The notes beneath the pieces were generated by a model. The model worked only from the letters and a program-made list of their open reading frames with translations, was not told the DNA's origin and ran no database searches. A stretch of DNA of 64,000 bases from Isoetes taiwanensis (taxonomy: Eukaryota > Streptophyta > Lycopodiopsida > Isoetales > Isoetaceae), in assembly GCA_021234155.1 (NCBI GenBank), contig JAJEKV010000015.1, positions 2,948,852-3,012,851 of the forward strand. Direction: 5' to 3'. This document shows, piece after piece, positions 59,263 through 64,000 of this stretch. The stretch's first letter is position 1. Every line of letters begins with the position of its first letter. A program made the position numbers and the translations under genes.

Positions 59263-61107
59263 ATGTATTTCATAAGAGGTTTTTGGGAAGCTAAGCATCT
59301 TCATCCTTCTATTGCTAGTGGATTTATCTCTCTTATTCCTAAAGTTGACAAGCCTTCTGGGTTTTCTGACTGGAGACCAGTCTCTTTAACTAATACCACC
59401 TATAAGATTTGTGCCAAAATTATTGCCTCAAGAATCAAGGATTATTTGCAGAATTGTATCAGTGGAAATCAGAGTGCTTTTCTTCCTAATAGATTTATTC
59501 TTGAAAACTATATTGCTGCTATGGAAGGGTTGCATTGGAATAAAATCTCGAATCAAAACTGTGTTCTCCTTAAATTAGATTTCAAAAGAGCCTTTGACAA
59601 TATTAGGTGGCATTTTATTGAATATGCTATGAAAAAGCTTGGTTTTCATGAAAAGGTTATCCAACTTATCATGGGATTGAATCTTAGATCAAGTTCAGCT
59701 ATTCTAATTAATGGTTCTCCAAGTTCTTTCTTCCCTCTTGAAAGGGGGGTCAGACAAGGTTGTCCATTGGCTCCTTATTTATTCATTGTGGTGGCTGAGT
59801 TGCTAACTAAAGCTGTCCAACACCATCAAAGAACTGGAAATCTCTCTGGTCTAAGGCTTCCAAAATCTTCTGACTCTATTTGCATTCACCAGTATGCTGA
59901 TGATACTTTCTCCTTTTTGGAAAATGAAGCTGATAATATTAACTTCTTCATGGATATCTTGAATCAGTTTAGTGCAGCCTCAGGAGTGGATCTAAATTTA
60001 TCCAAATGTGTTATTATTGGTGACAATGATATAAATGTGCCTGGGATTAAAGTAATTAAAACCTCTGAAGTCACCAAACTCTTGGGTATGCCATTATCTC
60101 TAAACTCTAATCTCTCTGGTCTGTGGTCCCCCATTATTGAAAAGATAAGAGCTAAATTTCATATGTATAAAAATTCTTTATCCTTGGCGGGTCGAGTGGT
60201 AATTGCTAATCAGGTTCTCACCAGTTCTTATATATATTTCTCCACTGCTCTAGTGGCTCCTGCCTGTGTTTACAAGCAGATAGAGAAGATCATAAGGAAC
60301 TTCATTTGGAATGGGAATAATTTGGTCAATTGGAACACAATTACTAGGAGGAAAAAGGATGGTGGTCTGGCATGTAAAAATATTCTTAAACAAGCTCAAG
60401 CTCTTGCTGGTAAGTTTGTCTGGAAAGCCCTTAGTGGTTCTGATAGTGTGGCCTCCAAATTTATCAGATATTGGCTAATGGAGAGTTCTCCTCTGGGACA
60501 TCCTTCAATCTCTCATGAATTGCCTAATTCTGCTTTTTGTGAAGTCTCTTTGGCATCCAACATGTCTCCTCTCATGAGAAATATTGTAAAGGCTTGGAAC
60601 AATATTTTTCTGGCATTCAAATATGATCAGGATACAAGTTTTCATTATGCTATGTCTATATTTTGGTCACCTACTTTTATGGATCATCCAAATCATGTTC
60701 TTGCTTTAAAACATCCTCAGATCTACAAGAAATGGAGTTCTCATGGCATCATAAACCTGGGTGATCTTTGGCATAATAACAGGTGGGTTACCTGGTCGAA
60801 TTTCAAAATGAGAATTAGGGGATCTCATACTGATAAGAAGATATACAAACACATCAGGAATATTGTTGGAAATTCCACTATTAATCAGACCTTTCAAAGC
60901 AAACTGGATTGGAGTTTAAATAAAAAAAATTGCTATAAGGTAAAGGATATCTATAATTTCTTGGATCAGTGTCCTCATCCTCCCAAATCTTCCATTGTCT
61001 GGGGAATTGATTCTGCTGCTACTAAATCCATTATTAAAAATGTTTGGAATTCTTATGCTGCATTGGCTGATTGCAAACAAAAGTGTTCCTTGTCTTCAGG
61101 TTATTAA
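59263..61107 (+). CDS. LINE ORF2, reverse transcriptase
   Basis: A 614-codon open stretch. SGFISLIPKVDKPSGFSDWR, LLKLDFKRAFDNIRW and the GVRQGCPLAPYLF motif are followed by the catalytic QYADDT at about 59890-59907. Thumb and connection regions follow with KLLGMPLSLNSNLSGLWSPI and SLAGRVVIANQVL, then the WNGNN region. All reverse transcriptase signature residues are present here, but the ORF is separated from its endonuclease by an in-frame TAG and from its C-terminal region by a frameshift near 61080. The first ATG of the stretch is internal, not a true start. Confidence 0.9.
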   Translation: MYFIRGFWEAKHLHPSIASGFISLIPKVDKPSGFSDWRPVSLTNTTYKICAKIIASRIKDYLQNCISGNQSAFLPNRFILENYIAAMEGLHWNKISNQNCVLLKLDFKRAFDNIRWHFIEYAMKKLGFHEKVIQLIMGLNLRSSSAILINGSPSSFFPLERGVRQGCPLAPYLFIVVAELLTKAVQHHQRTGNLSGLRLPKSSDSICIHQYADDTFSFLENEADNINFFMDILNQFSAASGVDLNLSKCVIIGDNDINVPGIKVIKTSEVTKLLGMPLSLNSNLSGLWSPIIEKIRAKFHMYKNSLSLAGRVVIANQVLTSSYIYFSTALVAPACVYKQIEKIIRNFIWNGNNLVNWNTITRRKKDGGLACKNILKQAQALAGKFVWKALSGSDSVASKFIRYWLMESSPLGHPSISHELPNSAFCEVSLASNMSPLMRNIVKAWNNIFLAFKYDQDTSFHYAMSIFWSPTFMDHPNHVLALKHPQIYKKWSSHGIINLGDLWHNNRWVTWSNFKMRIRGSHTDKKIYKHIRNIVGNSTINQTFQSKLDWSLNKKNCYKVKDIYNFLDQCPHPPKSSIVWGIDSAATKSIIKNVWNSYAALADCKQKCSLSSGY

Positions 61108-61526
61108 CAGCAGGAATCCTAATGTGTCAGCTAACTGTCCTCTAAATTGCAATAATGTTGAGGATTTGGAACACATCTTCTTCTGCTCTAAGTTGGATCC
61201 TTTATGGTCTTGGATTAGTAGATACTTTGGCAACTTTGATAGATCTTCAATCATTAAATTCTTGCAAGGGGAGGATACTTACAAGAATACTATTGTCTAT
61301 TTGTGTCTGGAATATTTGGAAATCCAGAAACAGATGCTTGTATGGTAAAAAAAGGTTTTCTAACACTTGGATCAAATTGCATATTAAATATGATATTGAG
61401 CTTTGTGCTACTGCACATAGGAAATTATTTGCTGACAATTATGACAGGTGTTGGGATCAAATTGGTGAATTTGTGGGGTATCATCAATTATTCATTTCAA
61501 GACTCACTTTCAGAAATACTAATTGA
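61108..61526 (+). pseudogene. LINE ORF2, C-terminal zinc-finger-like region
   Basis: ANCPLNCNNVEDLEHIFFCS supplies the CxxxC...H....C cluster of the plant LINE zf-RVT region. Then WSWISRYFGNF and, after a frame change, WNIWKSRNRCLYGKK, ending at 61526. Confidence 0.75.
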
Positions 61527-61659
61527 GTTCTTTTTGCATAGGATATATGGAGCTATGTAGAGGTCCTCACACAAACAGATACTTTGTCACTAAAGACGGT
61601 GCTTCTTTGAGAAATGAAGTGGCAAGATATGGTGATCAGAGAATACATGAGCATCAGGT

Positions 61660-61729
61660 CTGTTACCCTCCACATAATCACTAGACAGTTAAGCCTGTTA
61701 CCCTCCATATAATCACTAGACAGTTAAGC
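61660..61729. repeat. 35-bp tandem duplication in the LINE 3' region
   Basis: Two adjacent copies of CTGTTACCCTCCACATAATC plus 15 bp with one difference. Confidence 0.9.
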
Positions 61730-62142
61730 AGATAGCAGATGATGAGGAGGTTAGGAGAAAAACAGAAAGGTTATGGGCTTCAATCTTCTCAAGAGAAGTG
61801 ATGCAAACAGTTTACATGTTCTGGTTTATCGAAAAACATCATCATGAATTTACAGAAAGGCAATTCTTGAGGTATAGAGAACTATACTATACACACAGGA
61901 TGCTAGCTGATAGTTATGGTACTCTTATTCTGCTCATGGTACAGCAAGATTATTATAGATTGATCAGAGATCAGTTGTGGAAGGAAGTCTCATACACTCA
62001 TGGCACAACTTGCAAATTCACCACCCGTTTCAATATCTTATTCCAATCTCATGACCCAAATGCTTGCAAAATTCCTACCATTCCATCCACAATGATCCTG
62101 GACAAAATTAGCAGCATCGCCTCTTTATGATTGCAGTAATTC

Positions 62143-63265
62143 CTTTTTTTTTTTTTTTTTTTTTTTTTTGAAGGTAAGAACTTTTTGTATTGATCAGATT
62201 GGAAGAATTACAATACAAAGATCCCTCATGGATCAGATATAATTTAAGCGTATAGGATCCCACATGGATCTGAGTTATATCTGCAGTTACAGTACTCATG
62301 AGTCTCTCTCAACTTCTTCTTCTATCTAACTAATACTACAGTATCAACATCTTCTCAGTTAAATAGAATACTACAGGATTCAAATTCCCATTTTCCATAA
62401 ACTGCAGACAATCCTGAATGCTCCAAAAAACCTCTTGCAGAAATAGAAATGAAGAGAAAAGAGTTGTGGAGTAACTTTGAACAATCTCAAGATCGCTTTC
62501 GAGAGAAGCAAATATGCTTCAATCTATGAACAAATTAAATGACTTTATAACCAAATGAAAGATTAAAGTAAGATGCTGCATTGTCGGGATGCTCCAGTCA
62601 GCCAACCTGTATAGGCTAGACACACAGCCCAGCCACCAGAACTCTCCCTAATTCTGGCTCATGATATCTGGTCTTGATATGGAAGCGTCTTCCTGGACAC
62701 ATTCAAATCCCTAGCTCGGCGATCTCAAATAATCTAACATCCTGTTTTAAAACTGTAAATTTAAGATCAAGAATTTACTCTGCTCCTTTCAAGAAAACAT
62801 CCCTAGATCTTTCCGCTAGCAAGAAAGAGCAAGAGGAGGGGAAAAAACCAAATGGATAGAAGTTCCAACTAAAAAGATTGCCAAAAAGACCCAAAACTGC
62901 TCTCTTTATGAATTCGGCTTCAATTCTACTCCACCTTATAGACTCTACGCCCTTTCGGTGTGATTTGCTTAACAAATCATCATTCTTAAAAAGATTGAGA
63001 GCAGAATACCACGTTAGTGGCTTACCAGGCCAAATCCACAAGACCGCCTTGAAGCTGCTCCAGAATCAAATCAGCAATTTCTTTGAAGAAAAAAAACTTC
63101 TGGCACATCGGCAAACCCCACTAGCACCGGATCATCTTATCTGGTTTGCAAGAAGGTCTGCAGCAGTACCGGAAAGAGGGGATAGGAGGGCGGCCTCCTT
63201 CCCCTGTTGCCGCCCTAGCCGCAGGCGGAACATGAGCGCCAAGAACGGTCCATCTAACCGCATCA
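62143..63265 (-). mobile_element. Reversed retrosequence nested in the LINE 3' part
   Basis: A run of 26 T at 62144-62169 is a poly-A tail on the minus strand, preceded by AATACAAAAAGTTCTTACCT, a plant L1-like 3' end. GCAGTAATTC occurs at 62133-62142 and 63266-63275, a probable target duplication. The far end is GC-rich (near 63180-63240). The minus-strand ORF 63041-62775 (SRIEAEFIKRAVLGLFGNLF) has no recognised family. It could be a 5'-truncated LINE or a retrocopy of another transcript. Confidence 0.7.
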
Positions 63266-63275
63266 GCAGTAATTC

Positions 63276-63430
63276 TATTTGTGTATGCAGGTTTTTTAGT
63301 AATGACAACAAAAGGGATGTATATGGAAGAATCTCATCTTCTTGTTTCAAGCCAGATGTTCGGGTCTTTCACCTGGAATTTTTGCAGAAGTGGCTACTTT
63401 TTCTGATTCAACTGTTGCTGTGAAGAACTT
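63276..63430 (+). pseudogene. Possible RNase H remnant at the LINE 3' end
   Basis: After the nested insertion the plus strand reads CRFFSNDNKRDVYGRISSS in one frame and ATFSDSTVAVKNFYTF in another. These recall the strand-1 and FSDS regions of the RNase H domain that ends some plant L1 ORF2 proteins. Two short motifs in different frames are thin support. Confidence 0.3.
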
Positions 63431-63602
63431 CTATACCTTCAAGTTTTTTGGTTGGCTACTATTATAAATTTCTGTGCTGATAACTATCTTATCAGCTTAT
63501 CTCAAAAGTTTTCTTTGTTAAGCCTTTTATGGGGTTTAACAAGATTTTGTACGTTTTTCCTTAATTAATGAAAAAATCATCTCGTTCCTTCAAAAATAAA
63601 TA

Positions 63603-63618
63603 AAATGGAAGTCAAGAT
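63603..63618. repeat. LINE target-site duplication (right)
   Basis: AAATGGAAGTCAAGAT, one mismatch from 45135-45150. Confidence 0.8.
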
Positions 63619-63840
63619 AGGATCAAATCCCCTATATTTGACTTACCCCTATCAGCCAATGTGGCCGAAATTTGAAAGTTTGACCAAACAAACAATGAGC
63701 CTGGGGAGTCGAACCCAAAAAGATAAGTTAAGACGGCTCATCCAAGCATACTAGGTATCCCACAAAGAGGGATGCCTAGTATGGAAGCTCAAGCCCACTA
63801 ACAAAGCAAACAAGTCAGTACCATATTATCATTTCAATAC
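63619..63840. other. Spacer with a short hairpin
   Basis: CATACTAGGTATCCC at 63747-63761 and GGGATGCCTAGTATG at 63769-63783 pair with one mismatch around a 7-base loop. Otherwise nothing recognised. Confidence 0.6.
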
Positions 63841-64000
63841 GCAATGGGGAGGGTGATGGAGGAGGTGGAGATAGGTAAACATATGGAGGTGGAGGAGAAG
63901 GGGGGGATTTGTAGATATAAGGTGGTGGCGGCAAAGGGTCTTTGGAGGAGGGGGCGATTTATAGACATAAGGAGGTGGTGGTGAAGGTGATGGAGGAGGG
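63841..64000 (-). pseudogene. Extensin-like gene, third copy (partial, cut by the window edge)
   Basis: Closely matches 4838-5040 of copy A in sequence and repeat order: minus-strand SPPPP and YVYKS-type blocks in low-complexity DNA. Its start and upstream part lie beyond the window; its 3' end is missing, since unrelated DNA precedes 63841. One small insertion relative to copy A (AAGGGTCTTTGG at about 63935) shifts the frame. Confidence 0.75.

Larger units (their letters stand above)
45151..63602 (+). mobile_element. Full-length L1 LINE, interrupted by two later insertions
   Basis: ORF1 (DUF4283-like plus zinc knuckle) and ORF2 (endonuclease, reverse transcriptase, zinc-finger-like region) run left to right, followed by a 3' UTR and an A-rich tail (CTTCAAAAATAAATAAA) at about 63587-63602. 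The flanking 16-bp repeats differ at one base and fix both ends. A 9.5-kb DNA transposon sits in ORF1 (47309-56810) and a reversed 1.1-kb retrosequence sits in the 3' part (62143-63265). Without them the LINE is about 7.8 kb. Stops and frameshifts in both ORFs show it is inactive. Confidence 0.88.

Overview
This window is nuclear DNA of a flowering plant. The evidence is three copies of a proline-rich extensin gene with Ser-Pro-Pro-Pro-Pro and Tyr-Val-Tyr motifs, an intron-split plant acyl-lipid desaturase relic, a Ty3/gypsy LTR retrotransposon, plant-type L1 LINEs with a DUF4283-like ORF1, and AT-rich DNA with GT-AG introns. I cannot name the species. No intact housekeeping gene is visible: the host genes present are broken, or are read through low-complexity DNA where sequencing error is possible. 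Most of the window is transposable elements nested in one another.

Layout. 1-5863 and 25577-40102 are two copies of one segmental duplication ending in an extensin gene on the minus strand (3843-5683 and 38488-39926). A third extensin fragment begins at the right edge (63841-64000). Copy B carries about 10.1 kb that copy A lacks (26273-36374); copy A carries a 561-bp insertion (3075-3635) that copy B lacks. 13081-13977 is a desaturase pseudogene. 18016-23534 is a complete LTR-to-LTR Ty3/gypsy element (5-bp target duplication CAAAT) that has lost gag, protease and most of reverse transcriptase but keeps an extra 522-codon coiled-coil ORF running into its 3' LTR. 34628-35699 is a 5'-truncated LINE. 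45151-63602 is a full-length but decayed L1 LINE with 16-bp target duplications, interrupted by two younger insertions: a 9.5-kb DNA transposon (47309-56810) and a 1.1-kb reversed retrosequence (62143-63265).

The most unusual object is the 9.5-kb DNA transposon. It has 31-bp terminal inverted repeats and sits inside LINE ORF1. One arm, on the minus strand, carries an intron-containing relic of a gene that joins a ParB-like domain to a beta-class DNA N4/N6-methyltransferase. The other arm, on the plus strand, carries a decayed transposase-like gene. Both genes and the DNA between them hold regularly spaced palindromes built from two half-sites (CTATGCGC and CTATCTTGGC), in arrays with a period of 41-44 bp; at least one array lies in a well-supported intron of the methyltransferase gene. 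A second region, 28330-34601, is peppered with a different palindrome (AAATTGGGCGCCCAATTT type) and carries a heavily decayed minus-strand gene with a similar motif order. It may be a diverged relative. My reading is a family of large plant transposons that carry a DNA methyltransferase and mark themselves with element-specific palindromes. Motif identifications are by eye and from memory; no search was run.
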